From Arthrobacter sp. B2a2-09 (GTDB lineage: Bacteria > Actinomycetota > Actinomycetes > Actinomycetales > Micrococcaceae), in the NCBI RefSeq assembly GCF_027587375.1, contig NZ_JAMXIC010000016.1, forward strand, positions 1 through 64,000: a stretch of DNA of 64,000 bases. Reading direction: 5' to 3'. A program made the position numbers and the translations under genes. Shown piece by piece: positions 8,808-19,905 of the stretch (positions are counted from its first letter, which is position 1; each line of letters begins with the position of its first letter). Under the pieces are notes generated by a model that saw only the letters and a program-made list of their open reading frames with translations, was not told the DNA's origin and made no database searches.

Positions 8808-11126
8808 CTAGCTAACGGGTACGAGCAAGGCCACCGGGTATCTCTGCAGAAGCCTTGCGAGCTGCACCTCGCCCGCAGGGTAACTGTTGCCTGTGAGTTC
8901 ATCCTGGACCGCGCTCCCAAGACGAATGACGGTATCCTGCCACCCGCCGTTCCGCTCAAGCTTCCGCGGGAGCCTGGTGGCCAAAGTGATGGCACCACCA
9001 CCTGCGGCGGGGGCTCCGCGGTCGAAGGCGATCAGATGTTCGGCTGCGGGACCCTCCGCATTAAGGGGACTGTATCCACCGAAGAGCTCCGGCCGGTCCC
9101 GGCGCAAGCGCAGTGCCCGGGAAGTCAGCAGCAGCTTAGCCAATTCGTCCCGCGCTTCAGTCTGGACACCGGCGTCGAGGGCTGCGAGCGCGGCTCTCCG
9201 CCGTTCGAAGTCGACCGCGCGCCGGTTGTCGGGATCGGTGAGTGAACGGTCCCAAAACTCGGTGCCCTGGTAGACGTCCGGTACGCCGGGCATGGTCAGT
9301 TGAACAATCTTTGCCGACAGTGAGTTGGACGTCCCGTACGGGTCCACAAGGGCAACGAACTCTTCGAGAGCGGCCGTCACCTGCGGCACTTCGAAGACGG
9401 CGTCGACGGCGGAGGCCAGCTTCACTTCGAACCCTTCGTCCGGCTCGGTCCAGCTGGTGGAGTTGCCGGCTTCGCGTGCCGCCTTGACGACGTAACCCTG
9501 GAGCCGTTCCCGGCTGGCCGGCCACGCACCCGCGATGGCTTGCCATACGAGAGCTGCGAGTGGCCCGTCGGAAATCGGCGCAAGTTCCTGCATGCGATCC
9601 ACGAATGCTTCCCATTCGGGGACTGCCTCGGAGATAGCCGAGATTCTGGCCCGGGTGTCTTCGCTTCGCTTGGTGTCGTGCGTGGTCAGTGTAGTCATGG
9701 ACAGCGGCAGCAGGGCCTGGCGACGTAGCATGCGCTCGTGGAATCCAGCCGAGGACAACGCGAATTCAGTAGGATCTGCTCCCACTTCAGTCAGCGTGCC
9801 AAGGCGCGTGTAGCGGAAGAACGCAGTGTCTTCCACGCCCTTGGCCATGACCATGCCGGAGGTTTGCTGGAAACGGCGGCCCAGTTCACGGCTGGCGTCG
9901 AGCAGCAGTGGAAGCAGCGCCTTGAGGACCTGGTCCAAGTCCGGCCTGGTCCGGGCAGCCCGTTCAACGGCCTCCACCAAGGTGTCTTTGCCATACGGGA
10001 GATAGCTCCGGTAGACATGAAACGAAGCGATGGTCTCAGCCAGGGCGTCGGCCACCCCCGGACGGGGCAGCTCCGGAGACTCCGGTACGAGCCTCGCAAG
10101 CCGCAGGACTTCCGAATGCAGGATGCCGTCCGCAATACGCCGCTTGGTGCCGTGAATCATGGCTTGGTAATCGGCCGGCGACCTGTTGCCCCGGAGCCTG
10201 GCATCCAAGGCATCAAGCTGCACCTCGGCGTCGGGATCCACGAAAAGGCGGTCGACGTCGGCGAGTGCGTCGTAGCCTGTGGTCCCCTCGCAGTCGAAGT
10301 TCTCCGGAAGCTCCTCCCCCGGCTCGAGGATCTTCTCGACGAGCAGATAGGAGCCAGCCGTGGTTTCCTTCAGGCGCTCCAGGTACCCGGCAGGGTCCGC
10401 GAGCCCGTCCGGGTGATCGATCCTCAGCCCGTCCACAAGCCCGTCACGGAACCATCGGGCGACCTCCGCGTGGGCTTCCTCGAAGACCCAGGGGATTTCG
10501 ACGCGGATCCCGGCCAGCGTGTTGACCGCGAAGAATCGGCGGTAATTGAGCTCGTCGTCAGCCCGGCGCCAGCCGACCAGCTCGTAATGCTGGCGCGCAT
10601 GGACGTCCCTGGCGCTGTCACCCGCGACGTAGCTGCCTTCGGCCAGCGGGAAGCGGTGGTCGAAGTAGCGCATTTCGCCGTCGACCACCTCTAGCTTGTC
10701 GACGTCGTCGTCGCTGCCGAGGACCGGGAGCAGGAGCTTTCCGCCACCGAAGTCCCAGTCGACGTCGAACGCTTCTGCATAGCGGGAGGCCCTGCCCTCT
10801 TTGAGGAGGGACCACCACCAGGCATTTTGCGGAGGCGACGCAACGCCCATGTGATTCGGGACGATGTCCACCAGCACTCCGAGGCCGGCTTCCCGTGCCG
10901 CCTTGGAGAGCGCTGCGAGCCCTTCGGCGCCGCCGCGCGAAGCATCCACGGTGGACGGGTCCGTGACGTCGTAACCGTGCTCCGAGCCCTCCTCCGCCGT
11001 CAGGATGGGCGACAAGTACACCCAATCCACCCCGAGCTCACGCAGATAGCCGGTGAGGGCCGTCGCGTCCTGGAGCGTGAACGAAGGCCTGATCTGGAGC
11101 CTGTACGTGGAGACGGGTGTCCTCAT
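8808..11126 (-). CDS. treY: Malto-oligosyltrehalose synthase
   Basis: Intramolecular transglucosidase (EC 5.4.99.15) that turns the reducing-end alpha-1,4 bond of maltodextrin into the alpha,alpha-1,1 bond of trehalose. The 772-residue GH13 protein opens with [15 protein letters not shown], the signature start of the family. It has [10 protein letters not shown], the nucleophile Asp at about 237 in [14 protein letters not shown], the acid/base Glu at about 264 in [14 protein letters not shown], and [16 protein letters not shown]. Its ATG overlaps the glgX stop codon by four bases (ATGA, 11123-11126), so the two are translationally coupled. Confidence 0.96.
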   Translation of the reverse strand: MRTPVSTYRLQIRPSFTLQDATALTGYLRELGVDWVYLSPILTAEEGSEHGYDVTDPSTVDASRGGAEGLAALSKAAREAGLGVLVDIVPNHMGVASPPQNAWWWSLLKEGRASRYAEAFDVDWDFGGGKLLLPVLGSDDDVDKLEVVDGEMRYFDHRFPLAEGSYVAGDSARDVHARQHYELVGWRRADDELNYRRFFAVNTLAGIRVEIPWVFEEAHAEVARWFRDGLVDGLRIDHPDGLADPAGYLERLKETTAGSYLLVEKILEPGEELPENFDCEGTTGYDALADVDRLFVDPDAEVQLDALDARLRGNRSPADYQAMIHGTKRRIADGILHSEVLRLARLVPESPELPRPGVADALAETIASFHVYRSYLPYGKDTLVEAVERAARTRPDLDQVLKALLPLLLDASRELGRRFQQTSGMVMAKGVEDTAFFRYTRLGTLTEVGADPTEFALSSAGFHERMLRRQALLPLSMTTLTTHDTKRSEDTRARISAISEAVPEWEAFVDRMQELAPISDGPLAALVWQAIAGAWPASRERLQGYVVKAAREAGNSTSWTEPDEGFEVKLASAVDAVFEVPQVTAALEEFVALVDPYGTSNSLSAKIVQLTMPGVPDVYQGTEFWDRSLTDPDNRRAVDFERRRAALAALDAGVQTEARDELAKLLLTSRALRLRRDRPELFGGYSPLNAEGPAAEHLIAFDRGAPAAGGGAITLATRLPRKLERNGGWQDTVIRLGSAVQDELTGNSYPAGEVQLARLLQRYPVALLVPVS

Positions 11127-13477
11127 GATCCCCCGTTCTTGGCGGTGCGTGGCTTTCTGGGCTTCTTTGGCGCAGCTTTGGTTTCGGGGGCAGCCTTCGT
11201 CTCCTGGGCATGGTGCTTTTTCGGTTCAGGTGCTGCTTCCGGTACAACACGGAGCGTCCGGGTGGTGGGTGCCGGTGTGGCTGGCGCAGTCAAGGAAGCC
11301 GTTTCGGGCGTGGTTGTCTGCGACAACGCGGCGAGGGACGCTGCCACGGAATGGTCCGGGTCCGTGTCCGGGATGCTGTGTGCCCGCAACACCACGAGTG
11401 ATTTGGCCCCGACACCTAGGACTGCTTCCGCCGGTACGGGCTCAGTGTCCGCTCCGCCCCCGGCGGTGTCGATGATGATGTCCCATGCAGGTGCGTATTC
11501 GTCCGAGGGTACCTTGAAACCGACTTCGTCGTCGTGGGCGTTGAAGTAGAGCAGGAAGTTGACGTCCGTGATGCGCCGGCCTTGGTTGTCCCGGCCGCGG
11601 ATGCCGTCACCGTTGAGGAACACGCCCACGGAGCGCCCGAAGCCGCTGTCCCAGTCCGACGGCGACATGGTGGTTCCGTCGACGTCCAGCCAGACGATGT
11701 CCGGGAGCCGCTCGCCTTCGCCTCGTAGTACCGGCCGTCCGTCGAAGAAGCGACTGCGCCGGAAGGTGGGGTGCTTGGCGCGCAAAGCGCTGACCGCGGC
11801 CGTGAACTCCACGAGTGGCTGGTCCACGCTGTCCCAGTTGATCCAGGTCAGCTCAGAGTCCTGGCAGTAGCCGTTGTTGTTCCCCCGCTGCGTCCGGCCG
11901 AGCTCGTCACCGTGCAGCAGCATCGGGACACCCTGGGACAGGAGCATCGAGGCGATGAAGTTCCGCTGCTGGCGGGCACGAAGGCCCAAGACCTTCGGAT
12001 CCTCCGTGGGCCCTTCGACACCGCAGTTCCAGGAGCGGTTGTGGGATTCGCCGTCGTTGTTGCCCTCGCCGTTCGCCTCGTTGTGCTTCTCGTTGTAGGA
12101 CACCAGGTCAGCCAAAGTGAAGCCGTCGTGGGCCGTGACGAAGTTGATGGATGCCACCGGGCGGCGGCCGGAATGCTCATAAAGGTCCGCTGACCCCGTC
12201 AACCGCGAGGCGAACTCGCCCAGGGTCGCGGGTTCGCCGCGCCAGAAATCACGGACCGTGTCCCGGTACTGGCCGTTCCATTCCGTCCACTGCGGCGGGA
12301 AGTTTCCCACTTGGTAGCCACCCGGGCCGACGTCCCACGGCTCGGCGATCAACTTGACCTGCGAGACTACCGGATCCTGCTGGATGAGTTCGAAAAAGGT
12401 GGACAGCTTGTCCACGTCATAGAACTCACGGGCCAGCGTGGACGCGAGGTCGAAGCGGAAACCATCCACATGCATTTCGGTGACCCAGTAGCGCAGGGAA
12501 TCCATCAGCAGCTGCAGCGAATGCGGGCTACGGACGTTCAGTGAGTTGCCGGTGCCCGTGTAGTCCATGTAGTGCTTCTCGTCACCATCCATCAGACGGT
12601 AATACGCGGCGTTGTCGATGCCCTTGAAGGACAGCGTGGGGCCCAGGTGGTTGCCCTCGGCCGTGTGGTTGTACACGACGTCGAGGATGACCTCGATGCC
12701 TGCCGTGTGCAACGCCCTGACCATGGCCTTGAAGTCCTGGACCTGCTGGCCGGTATCGCCCTTGGAGCTGTAGCTGTTGTGCGGGGCAAAGAACCCGATG
12801 GTGTTGTAGCCCCAGTAGTTGTTCAGCCCCTTGTCCTGCAGGATGCCGTCGTTCGTGAACTGGTGCACCGGCATGAGCTCAATCGCTGTCACCCCGAGCT
12901 TCTGCAGGTGGGAAATCACGGCCGGGTGCGCCACGCCGGCATACGTGCCGCGCTGTTCCTCCGGAACCTCAGGATGGAGCTGGGTCAGGCCCTTGACATG
13001 CGCCTCGTAAATCACGGACCGGTGATACGGGATGCGCAGCAGCTGGTCACCTGCCCAGTCGAAGAACGGGTTGATGACCACGCCCATCATCATGTGGGGC
13101 GCGGAATCCTTGTCGTTGCGGGAGTCCGGATCCCCCATGTTGTACGAAAACAGAGCGGGATCCCAGTCGATCTGCCGGTGTATGGCCTTTGCGTACGGGT
13201 CCAGGAGCAGCTTGTTGGCATTGAAGCGCTGCCCGGCGGCAGGGTCATACGGGCCGTGCACGCGGTAGCCGTACTTCTGGCCCGGCTGGACATGCGGCAG
13301 GTAGCAATGCCACACATAGCCGTCCACCTCGTTGACGGTGTAGGAAATTTCGTCCCCGTCGTCGTCAAAGAGACACAATTCCACCTTTTCCGCCTTCTCG
13401 CTGAACAGCGCGAAGTTGGTTCCCGTGCCATCGAAAGTGGCCCCCAACGGGTATGCGGTTCCTGGCCAAATGTCCAT
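11123..13477 (-). CDS. glgX: Glycogen debranching enzyme (TreX/GlgX type) with a basic, low-complexity tail
   Basis: Isoamylase-type GH13 enzyme that removes alpha-1,6 branches of glycogen, supplying linear maltodextrin to TreY. The 784-residue protein carries an N-terminal CBM48-like domain, then [11 protein letters not shown], the nucleophile Asp at about 343 in VDGFRFDLA, and the acid/base Glu at about 379 in [22 protein letters not shown] 13477 follows GAAGGAG. The last 90 residues or so are Ala/Pro/Thr-rich and then Lys/Arg-rich ([14 protein letters not shown]), longer than the usual family end and of unknown role. First gene of the trehalose unit. Confidence 0.94.
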   Translation of the reverse strand: MDIWPGTAYPLGATFDGTGTNFALFSEKAEKVELCLFDDDGDEISYTVNEVDGYVWHCYLPHVQPGQKYGYRVHGPYDPAAGQRFNANKLLLDPYAKAIHRQIDWDPALFSYNMGDPDSRNDKDSAPHMMMGVVINPFFDWAGDQLLRIPYHRSVIYEAHVKGLTQLHPEVPEEQRGTYAGVAHPAVISHLQKLGVTAIELMPVHQFTNDGILQDKGLNNYWGYNTIGFFAPHNSYSSKGDTGQQVQDFKAMVRALHTAGIEVILDVVYNHTAEGNHLGPTLSFKGIDNAAYYRLMDGDEKHYMDYTGTGNSLNVRSPHSLQLLMDSLRYWVTEMHVDGFRFDLASTLAREFYDVDKLSTFFELIQQDPVVSQVKLIAEPWDVGPGGYQVGNFPPQWTEWNGQYRDTVRDFWRGEPATLGEFASRLTGSADLYEHSGRRPVASINFVTAHDGFTLADLVSYNEKHNEANGEGNNDGESHNRSWNCGVEGPTEDPKVLGLRARQQRNFIASMLLSQGVPMLLHGDELGRTQRGNNNGYCQDSELTWINWDSVDQPLVEFTAAVSALRAKHPTFRRSRFFDGRPVLRGEGERLPDIVWLDVDGTTMSPSDWDSGFGRSVGVFLNGDGIRGRDNQGRRITDVNFLLYFNAHDDEVGFKVPSDEYAPAWDIIIDTAGGGADTEPVPAEAVLGVGAKSLVVLRAHSIPDTDPDHSVAASLAALSQTTTPETASLTAPATPAPTTRTLRVVPEAAPEPKKHHAQETKAAPETKAAPKKPRKPRTAKNGGS

Positions 13478-13551
13478 GTGTTCTCCTTCACGTGCCGGAT
13501 AACTTCCTGCCAGCCTAGCCAGACTATGTGACATTCAAGGAACATCCGGGA

Positions 13552-15096
13552 TCATCCGGTGCGATGTTCCTTGAGAAAGCGGAAGACGCCGGGGACCGCC
13601 CTGGCGATATCGGAAGCGGTCAATGGCCCGCTCGCCGAGGCTGCGCTGCCGGCCATTCCGTGGATGCTTGCGCCGACAGCGGCCACCGCAGCCCAGCGCT
13701 CGTCAGGGGCGATTCCCAGTGCAGCGAAGGGTCCGTCGTCGTCCAGCCCGGATTCGGCGTACGCTGCAGCCAGCGCGCCGACTATCCCGCCAAGAACGTC
13801 CCCGCTGCCTGCCGTTGACATCCACGGGCACCCGTCCGACTGGCTGAAGACCGCCCCGGAAGGCGAGGCAACCAGCGTTGTGGCACCTTTGAGCAGGACG
13901 ACCGCGCCGGTGTGCTCCGCCGCGAGCCGGGCGAAGTGCACGGTCCGCGATTCCACGTCCTCACGCGTGACGCGCACTTCGCCTCGGCCAAGAAGGGCAG
14001 CGAGCTCCCCGGCGTGCGGGGTCAGGATCCAGTTCGGCGGGCAGCGTTCCGGCAGGAGCTCCAGGGCTCCGGCGTCGACGACGGCGGGCTGGCCGGCGCC
14101 GGACGCTGCGGCTATTACGTCACGGGCGCGATCGGTTTGCTCGGCTCCGTCCAGGCCAGGACCGAGCAGCCACGCCTGGACCCGGCCGGGCTCGGCTGGC
14201 TCCCAGATGGCTTCGGGGGTTCGTGCCAGGACCTGCCGCGCCACGGCTTCAGGTCCGAGGTACCGCACCATTCCGGCGCCCGCCGCGGAAGCGGACTCGA
14301 CACAGAGAGCAGCGGCCCCGGTGTAGCGCTCGGAACCTGCCACGATGCCCAGGACTCCCCTGGTGTACTTGTGGGCCCGACGCCCCGGGTCCGGCAGCAC
14401 GGCAGCCAGATCGAGGGCAGAGAAACGGCGCAGGGCAGGTGCCGGAAGATATTCGTCGATGCCGATTGGCACCAGGATCACGCGTCCGGCACAACCCTCA
14501 CCTGGATCGGCCATCAGTCCAGCTTTGACTCCTCCGAATGCAACGGTCAGCCGCGCCGTCAAGACGGGCCAGTGGACCTCGCCTGTGTCGGCGTCGACTC
14601 CGCTGGGAATATCGCAGGCCACAACCAAATCGGGTCTTAGCTCCTGCAACGCAGCAATCAATTCCGCAGCCGAACCGCCGAGGCCACCCCGGGCACCCGT
14701 GCCCAAGATGGCGTCAATGACCACATCGTCGCCGGCAACCAGGACGGCTAGTTCTTCGGCGTTGTCCTCGTCCAAAACATGGACGCGTCCGCCGGCGGCG
14801 CCGAAGGCCGCGAGTGCGTCAGGATGGGCGGAACCGGCGGTGAGCACCGCCGTCGTGCGCATGCCACGCCCCGCGAGCATTGCCGCGGCGAAGAGACCGT
14901 CCCCGCCGTTGTTCCCTTTGCCCGCCAGCACCGTAACGCTCGAGCCGTAAAGGCGGCGGCCTTCCGCACGGAGTTCACGGACGACGGCGTGTGCCAGTCC
15001 GTGTGCCGCGCGCTGCATGAGAACAGCGCCTTCGCCGGCATCAAGAAGCGGCTGTTCCGCTGCCCTGATCTGTGTTCCGGTGAAGGCGCTGATCAT
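13552..15096 (-). CDS. nnr: Bifunctional NAD(P)H-hydrate epimerase / ADP-dependent NAD(P)H-hydrate dehydratase
   Basis: Repairs hydrated NAD(P)H in the cytosol. The N-terminal YjeF-N epimerase domain (about 1-215) has AGKGNNGGDGLFAA and ACDIPSGVDADTG. The C-terminal ribokinase-like dehydratase domain (about 225-510) has ILTPHAGELAALLG, VVLLKGATTLV and STAGSGDVLGGIVGAL. At 514 residues it matches the fused form found in many bacteria. It follows acpS on the minus strand with a 14-bp gap, so glmS, acpS and nnr probably form one transcript. Confidence 0.94.
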   Translation of the reverse strand: MISAFTGTQIRAAEQPLLDAGEGAVLMQRAAHGLAHAVVRELRAEGRRLYGSSVTVLAGKGNNGGDGLFAAAMLAGRGMRTTAVLTAGSAHPDALAAFGAAGGRVHVLDEDNAEELAVLVAGDDVVIDAILGTGARGGLGGSAAELIAALQELRPDLVVACDIPSGVDADTGEVHWPVLTARLTVAFGGVKAGLMADPGEGCAGRVILVPIGIDEYLPAPALRRFSALDLAAVLPDPGRRAHKYTRGVLGIVAGSERYTGAAALCVESASAAGAGMVRYLGPEAVARQVLARTPEAIWEPAEPGRVQAWLLGPGLDGAEQTDRARDVIAAASGAGQPAVVDAGALELLPERCPPNWILTPHAGELAALLGRGEVRVTREDVESRTVHFARLAAEHTGAVVLLKGATTLVASPSGAVFSQSDGCPWMSTAGSGDVLGGIVGALAAAYAESGLDDDGPFAALGIAPDERWAAVAAVGASIHGMAGSAASASGPLTASDIARAVPGVFRFLKEHRTG

Positions 15097-15110
15097 GGTT
15101 GCTTGCGCTG

Positions 15111-15458
15111 CTAGGCCTCGGCGATGACCATGGCAGTGGCGATTCCGCCATCGTGGCTCATGGACACGTGCCAGCGCTTCACGCCTTTGGACTCGGCAAC
15201 TGCCAGCACGGTGCCCTTCACCTTGATAGTGGGGCCGTTCTGGTCCAGGCCGATCCAGCAGTCCTGCCAGTTCATGCCCGCCGGAGCTCCCAATACCTTG
15301 GCCACAGCTTCCTTGGCCGCGAAACGCGCGGCCAAGGACCGCGTGTTGAGCTCGCGTTCCGCGGGAACGAACAAACGGTCACGGAGGCCCGGGGTCCGCT
15401 CAAGTTGGCGCCCGAAGCGCTCAATGTCTACGACGTCTACGCCTATGCCAACAATCAT
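15111..15458 (-). CDS. acpS: Holo-[acyl-carrier-protein] synthase
   Basis: Transfers 4'-phosphopantetheine from CoA to the serine of acyl carrier protein. The 115-residue length is typical. The Mg-binding Asp is in [15 protein letters not shown] and the Glu in [15 protein letters not shown], and [19 protein letters not shown] closes the fold. It begins four bases after the glmS stop codon, so co-translation is likely. The neighbouring coaA makes the precursor of its CoA substrate. Confidence 0.95.
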   Translation of the reverse strand: MIVGIGVDVVDIERFGRQLERTPGLRDRLFVPAERELNTRSLAARFAAKEAVAKVLGAPAGMNWQDCWIGLDQNGPTIKVKGTVLAVAESKGVKRWHVSMSHDGGIATAMVIAEA

Positions 15459-15462
15459 GCGG

Positions 15463-17355
15463 CTATTCTACGGTCACGCTCTTGGCGAGGTTGCGCGGCT
15501 GGTCCACGTCGTACCCCTTGGCCTTGGCCAGCTCTGCCGCAAAAATCTGCAGCGGAACGGTGGTGAGTAGCGGCATCAGGAGCGTAGGCGTCTGGGGAAC
15601 GTAGAAAACGTGCTCAGCGTAAGCCCGCACGGCTTCGTCACCTTCCTCGGCGATCACCAGGGTGCGCGCACCGCGGGCGCGGATTTCCTGGATGTTGCTG
15701 ACAACCTTCGCGTGGAGGGAATCGCGGCCCCGCGGCGAGGGAACCACCACAAAGACGGGCTGTCCTTCGTCGATCAGGGCAATCGGACCGTGCTTGAGCT
15801 CACCGGCGGCGAACCCCTCAGCGTGGATGTAGGCGATTTCCTTGAGCTTCAGCGCGCCCTCAAGTGCCACCGGGAAGCCCACGTGGCGGCCCAGGAACAG
15901 CACTGACTTCTCGTCCTTCATGCTGCGGGCGAGCTCGCGAATGGGACCCGCGTTGTCGAGGATCTTCTGGATGTGGGCGGGTATCTTGCCAAGGTCCGCC
16001 AAGACGTCCTTGATCTGGCCGGAGAAGATGTTTCCGCGCAGCTGGGCGAGGTAGAGACCAAGGAGATACGCGGCCGTGATCTGGGCCAGGAAAGCCTTGG
16101 TTGAGGCGACGGCGATCTCCGGACCGGCGTGGGTGTAAAGAACGGCGTCGGATTCGCGCGGGATGGTGGAGCCATTGGTGTTGCAGATGGAGATCGTCTT
16201 GGCGCCCTGCTCACGGGCGTAACGGACGGCCATCAGGGTGTCCATGGTTTCGCCGGACTGACTGATGGATACCACCAGGGTGTTGGCGTCAACGATCGGG
16301 TCGCGATAGCGGAATTCATGCGCGAGTTCCACCTCGGTGGGGATGCGGCACCAGTTCTCGATGGCGTACTTGGCGACCATTCCGGCGTATGCGGCCGTGC
16401 CACAAGCCAGGACGATGATCTTGTTGACCTGTTTCAGCAGCTCGGGGTCGATCCGGAGTTCGCTCAAGGTCAGCTGGCCGTTAATGTCCGAGCGGCCGAG
16501 GAGGGTCTGGGTGACTGCGTCTGGCTGGTCGTGGATTTCCTTCTCCATGAAGGAGCTGAAGCCGCCCTTTTCCGCAGAAGCCGGATCCCAGTCAACGTGG
16601 TATTCCTTGCCGTGGGCGGGGGCGCCGAAGAAGTCCGTGATGTCGACAGTGTCGGCGGTGATGGTGACGATCTGGTCCTGGCCAAGCTCGACGGCGCGGC
16701 GCGTGTGATCGATGAAACCGGAAACGTCGGAGCCAAGGAAGTTCTCGCCTTCGCCCAGTCCTACAACAAGGGGGGAGTTGCGACGGGCTGCGACGACGAC
16801 GTCGGGCCGATCAGCGTGCACGGCGAGGAGCGTGAACGCGCCTTCGAGCCGCTGGCAGGCGAGCTGCATCGCTTTGGTGAGCTTGCCGTTGGACGAGTCC
16901 CCGTTGAGCTGGTTGCGGAAAATATCGCCCAGAAGTGCTGCTGCTACCTCGGTGTCCGTCTCCGACTCGAAAGTGACGCCCTTGGCGACGAGTTCCTGCT
17001 TGAGCTCGGCGAAGTTTTCGATGATTCCGTTGTGGATCATGGCCAAGCGTCCGCCATCTGCCAGATGCGGATGAGCGTTCTGGTCGGTGGGTCCACCATG
17101 GGTGGCCCAGCGGGTGTGGCCGATGCCGGTCAGCGAGTCCGGGAGCGGATTGTCCTCGAGCTCATTCAGCAGGTTGCTGAGCTTTCCCGACTTCTTCCGG
17201 CTGGCGATGGTTCCATGCGCCACCACGGCAACTCCGGCTGAATCATAGCCCCGGTATTCGAGACGGCGGAGCCCTTCAAGAACGACGTCGAGAGCCGAGT
17301 GCCCGGCATCTGCCCGGCGGGATGAATTGCCAACGTAACCTACGATTCCACACAT
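15463..17355 (-). CDS. glmS: Glutamine--fructose-6-phosphate aminotransferase (isomerizing)
   Basis: Makes glucosamine 6-phosphate from fructose 6-phosphate and glutamine, the first step of UDP-GlcNAc and peptidoglycan synthesis. The 630-residue protein starts MCGIVGYVG, so the N-terminal nucleophile Cys is exposed after Met removal. The glutaminase domain contains [10 protein letters not shown] and [13 protein letters not shown], and two SIS sugar-isomerase domains follow ([34 protein letters not shown]). The reading frame continues far upstream of ATG 17355, but that part lacks family features and overlaps coaA's leader. The product feeds GlmM at 19906-21270. No ribozyme leader is visible. 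Confidence 0.96.
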   Translation of the reverse strand: MCGIVGYVGNSSRRADAGHSALDVVLEGLRRLEYRGYDSAGVAVVAHGTIASRKKSGKLSNLLNELEDNPLPDSLTGIGHTRWATHGGPTDQNAHPHLADGGRLAMIHNGIIENFAELKQELVAKGVTFESETDTEVAAALLGDIFRNQLNGDSSNGKLTKAMQLACQRLEGAFTLLAVHADRPDVVVAARRNSPLVVGLGEGENFLGSDVSGFIDHTRRAVELGQDQIVTITADTVDITDFFGAPAHGKEYHVDWDPASAEKGGFSSFMEKEIHDQPDAVTQTLLGRSDINGQLTLSELRIDPELLKQVNKIIVLACGTAAYAGMVAKYAIENWCRIPTEVELAHEFRYRDPIVDANTLVVSISQSGETMDTLMAVRYAREQGAKTISICNTNGSTIPRESDAVLYTHAGPEIAVASTKAFLAQITAAYLLGLYLAQLRGNIFSGQIKDVLADLGKIPAHIQKILDNAGPIRELARSMKDEKSVLFLGRHVGFPVALEGALKLKEIAYIHAEGFAAGELKHGPIALIDEGQPVFVVVPSPRGRDSLHAKVVSNIQEIRARGARTLVIAEEGDEAVRAYAEHVFYVPQTPTLLMPLLTTVPLQIFAAELAKAKGYDVDQPRNLAKSVTVE

Positions 17356-17533
17356 GCCTACAAGAGTAGCGGGTGCCCCGCGAAATGGACGTAGGATATC
17401 GGGCCCCGCGATCAAGCCAGCCTCCGGAATCCGCCGGATCGAACACCTTTTCCAGAGAGCATGCTCACACAAATTCTTCCCGCCGTTCATGCTGTATTTC
17501 CGGATCAGCCACCGGAGGGGCAGAATCTCTAAA

Positions 17534-18499
17534 GTGACTTTGCAACGCAATGAAGCGAACGGCGACAGCTCCTCTCCGTTCGTGGAGCTGGACAGGCAGA
17601 CGTGGTCCCGGCTGGCTGCACAGATGGAGCAGCCGCTTAACGAAGAGGACATCGTCCGGCTTCGCGGCCTCGGTGACCCCCTGGACATGAAGGAAATCCG
17701 CGAGGTCTACCTTCCGCTCTCCCGCTTGCTGCATCTCTACGTCCAGGCATCACAGCAGCTTCATGCAGCCACAACCACCTTCCTTGGCGAGCAGACCCAG
17801 CGCACGCCCTTCGTGATCGGCGTCGCAGGTTCGGTGGCGGTCGGCAAGTCCACGATTGCCCGCGTGCTGCGCGAAATGCTCCGCCGTTGGCCTGGCACTC
17901 CGAACGTCGAACTCATCACCACCGACGGGTTCCTGTACCCGCTCGCTGAGTTGAAGCGCCGGCATTTGCTTGAACGCAAGGGTTTTCCGGAGTCCTACGA
18001 CCGCCGGGCCTTGCTTCGTTTCGTAAGTGCGATCAAGGGGGGCGCCGAAGAGGTCCGCGCTCCTTGGTATTCGCACGTCACCTACGACATCGTCCCGGAC
18101 AAGGAAGTGGTAGTCCGACGGCCTGACGTCCTCATCGTCGAGGGCCTCAACGTGTTGGCGCCTGCCCGTCCCCGGCAGGACGGCCGGCAAGGCTTGGCAC
18201 TAAGCGACTTCTTTGATTTCTCCATTTACGTTGACGCCAAGACTTCGTACATCGAAGACTGGTACGTGGACCGTTTCCGCAAGCTTCGAAACACGGCGTT
18301 CGCCCAGCCCGAATCCTACTTCCACCGTTACGCGACGCTCTCCGACGCCGAGGCGGAAGCCACCGCACGCGGCATTTGGAAACGCATCAACGAGCCCAAC
18401 CTGGAGGAAAACGTGCTCCCTACCCGCGGCCGGGCGCAACTTGTCCTCACCAAGGATGCCGACCATTCCATCCGCCGCATGCTGCTCCGAAAGGTCTAG
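17534..18499 (+). CDS. coaA: Type I pantothenate kinase
   Basis: Phosphorylates pantothenate in the first committed step of CoA synthesis. The P-loop [12 protein letters not shown] lies at about residues 96-107, followed by [30 protein letters not shown] and [10 protein letters not shown], all diagnostic of prokaryotic type I CoaA. I choose GTG 17534, giving 321 residues (family about 310-320); GGAGGGG stands rather far upstream, and ATG 17489 is the alternative. Divergent from glmS, whose start is 178 bp away. Confidence 0.93.
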   Translation: MTLQRNEANGDSSSPFVELDRQTWSRLAAQMEQPLNEEDIVRLRGLGDPLDMKEIREVYLPLSRLLHLYVQASQQLHAATTTFLGEQTQRTPFVIGVAGSVAVGKSTIARVLREMLRRWPGTPNVELITTDGFLYPLAELKRRHLLERKGFPESYDRRALLRFVSAIKGGAEEVRAPWYSHVTYDIVPDKEVVVRRPDVLIVEGLNVLAPARPRQDGRQGLALSDFFDFSIYVDAKTSYIEDWYVDRFRKLRNTAFAQPESYFHRYATLSDAEAEATARGIWKRINEPNLEENVLPTRGRAQLVLTKDADHSIRRMLLRKV

Positions 18500-18504
18500 C
18501 ACGG

Positions 18505-19362
18505 GTGTGCTACAACTGCGGCCCCAGCCGAAGGTCCTTCGCGACGCTACTTGCGGCAGGAGTGGGAATGACTGCCTTGGCAGCCTGCACCCCGGATACC
18601 CGGCTCGCCTCTCCCACGGCCGCACCATCCCCCTCGGGTCCGCAAACGCCGACGCCGACAGTGGCGACCACGACGGCGGTTCCCGCCCCAGCGGCGAGCC
18701 AGCCGGCGCCGTCGAAGGCTCCGCCGTCGAGCGCACCGCCGTCGGGGGTTCTGTCCCGACAGTTTTCACTGAACGACCCCGCGAGCCAGTGGGTCATCGT
18801 CAACAAGCACCGGCCGCTGGCCCCCTTGCAGTTTGTCCCTGCCGACTTGGTCCAGCCCCGCGTGCAACTCGCCGTCAGCGGAGAGGCGTCCCTGCTCAAC
18901 AGCACAACCGCCGGGGCTGCCGAAAAGCTCTTTGCCGCAGCCGCCTCGGCCGGCGTGACGATCACCTTGGCGTCCGGTTACCGTTCCTTTCAGACCCAAA
19001 CCGCCACATACAACGGCTACGTGAGCACTCGCGGCCAGGACTCGGCGGACACGGCCTCCGCACGTCCCGGCTTCTCGGAACACCAGACTGGCTGGGCGTT
19101 CGATATCGGCGACGGCGGCGGGGCATGCAGCTTCCAGCCCTGCTTCGCTGAACAGCCAGCCGCCGTTTGGGCCAAGGCCAACGCGTACAAGTACGGATTT
19201 GTTGTCAGGTATCCGTGGATGCTCAATGAAATCACCGGCTATTACTACGAGCCGTGGCATTTGCGGTTTATCGGGCTTGAGGCCGCTACGGATATGGCCA
19301 ACCGGGGCATCGGCACCCTCGAGGAGTACTTTGGACTCGAAGCGGCGCCGGGCTACCTCTAG
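18505..19362 (+). CDS. VanY/M15-family D,D-carboxypeptidase-like lipoprotein
   Basis: Predicted cell-wall peptidase anchored to the membrane. The 285-residue protein begins with a short Arg-containing signal and the lipobox LAAC at about 27-30, then a Pro/Ser/Thr/Ala-rich stalk to about residue 90, then an M15B domain. Zinc and catalytic residues are visible: His 193 and Asp 200 in SEHQTGWAFDI, Glu 249 and His 252 in EPWHLRFI. SGYRSFQTQTATY is the usual substrate-side motif. The start is GTG 18505 with AAAGG upstream, five bases after the coaA stop codon, so it probably shares coaA's transcript. It may trim peptidoglycan stem peptides. Confidence 0.9.
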   Translation: MCYNCGPSRRSFATLLAAGVGMTALAACTPDTRLASPTAAPSPSGPQTPTPTVATTTAVPAPAASQPAPSKAPPSSAPPSGVLSRQFSLNDPASQWVIVNKHRPLAPLQFVPADLVQPRVQLAVSGEASLLNSTTAGAAEKLFAAAASAGVTITLASGYRSFQTQTATYNGYVSTRGQDSADTASARPGFSEHQTGWAFDIGDGGGACSFQPCFAEQPAAVWAKANAYKYGFVVRYPWMLNEITGYYYEPWHLRFIGLEAATDMANRGIGTLEEYFGLEAAPGYL

Positions 19363-19450
19363 CGGTTGATTAACCAGGGAAGTTCCCGACACTCCGGGGA
19401 ATTGATCGGCTGCTCACCTTGAATTCACAAGCATGCACTAGCTTGGTGCC

Positions 19451-19840
19451 ATGTTGAGTGGATTTAGGAATTTCATTCTGAAGGGCAACGTCGTAGACCT
19501 TGCCGTAGCCGTCGTCATGGGTGCCGCCTTCGGTGCAGTTGTTGATGCACTCGTCAAGAACGTCCTCATGCCGCTGATCGCTGCCTTGGTTGGGTCCCCC
19601 AACTTTGACAGTTTTGCGAAGGTAACCATCAACGGAAATGACCTGCAGTTCGGCATTTTGCTGACCGCGATCGTCAACTTCGTCCTAGTGGCAGCTGCGA
19701 TCTATTTCGTCGTGGTAGCTCCAATGAACCACCTCATCGAGCGCCGCAACGCAAAGTTGGGCATCACGGAAGATGAGCCGGCGGCCGATCCCGCGGTCAC
19801 GCTCCTCACCGAGATCCGCGACAACCTGGTCCGGAGGTAA
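19451..19840 (+). CDS. mscL: Large-conductance mechanosensitive channel
   Basis: Membrane safety valve that opens on hypo-osmotic shock. The 129-residue product has the MscL N-terminal amphipathic start (LSGFRNFILKGNVVDLAV), TM1 (AVVMGAAFGAVVDALVKNVLMPLIA), a periplasmic-type loop, TM2 (ILLTAIVNFVLVAAAIYFVVV) and a C-terminal helix ending LTEIRDNLVRR. Transcribed alone; a hairpin terminator follows at 19856-19883. Confidence 0.96.
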   Translation: MLSGFRNFILKGNVVDLAVAVVMGAAFGAVVDALVKNVLMPLIAALVGSPNFDSFAKVTINGNDLQFGILLTAIVNFVLVAAAIYFVVVAPMNHLIERRNAKLGITEDEPAADPAVTLLTEIRDNLVRR

Positions 19841-19855
19841 GCACTGAAGTAACTG

Positions 19856-19883
19856 TGGCCCGCCTCCTCACGGAGACGGGCCA
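19856..19883. terminator. Shared terminator hairpin between convergent mscL and glmM
   Basis: TGGCCCGCCTCC pairs with GGAGACGGGCCA (11 of 12 bases) around a TCAC loop, 16 bases after mscL and 23 bases beyond the glmM stop codon. T-rich sequence follows on the plus strand (TAGTTATTTGCTGTTTTC). Confidence 0.75.
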
Positions 19884-19905
19884 TAGTTATTTGCTGTTTT
19901 CGGGC

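Noticed and set aside
9738..10694. 318-residue open frame opposite treY
   Set aside because: Antisense shadow of treY, with no family motif.
16129..17241. 370-residue open frame opposite glmS
   Set aside because: Antisense to a certain gene, with no ribosome site or recognisable domain.
17356..17533. glmS ribozyme or other riboswitch upstream of glmS
   Set aside because: Only 178 bp separate glmS and coaA starts, and I could not find a plausible conserved core; such a ribozyme is also not expected in actinobacteria.
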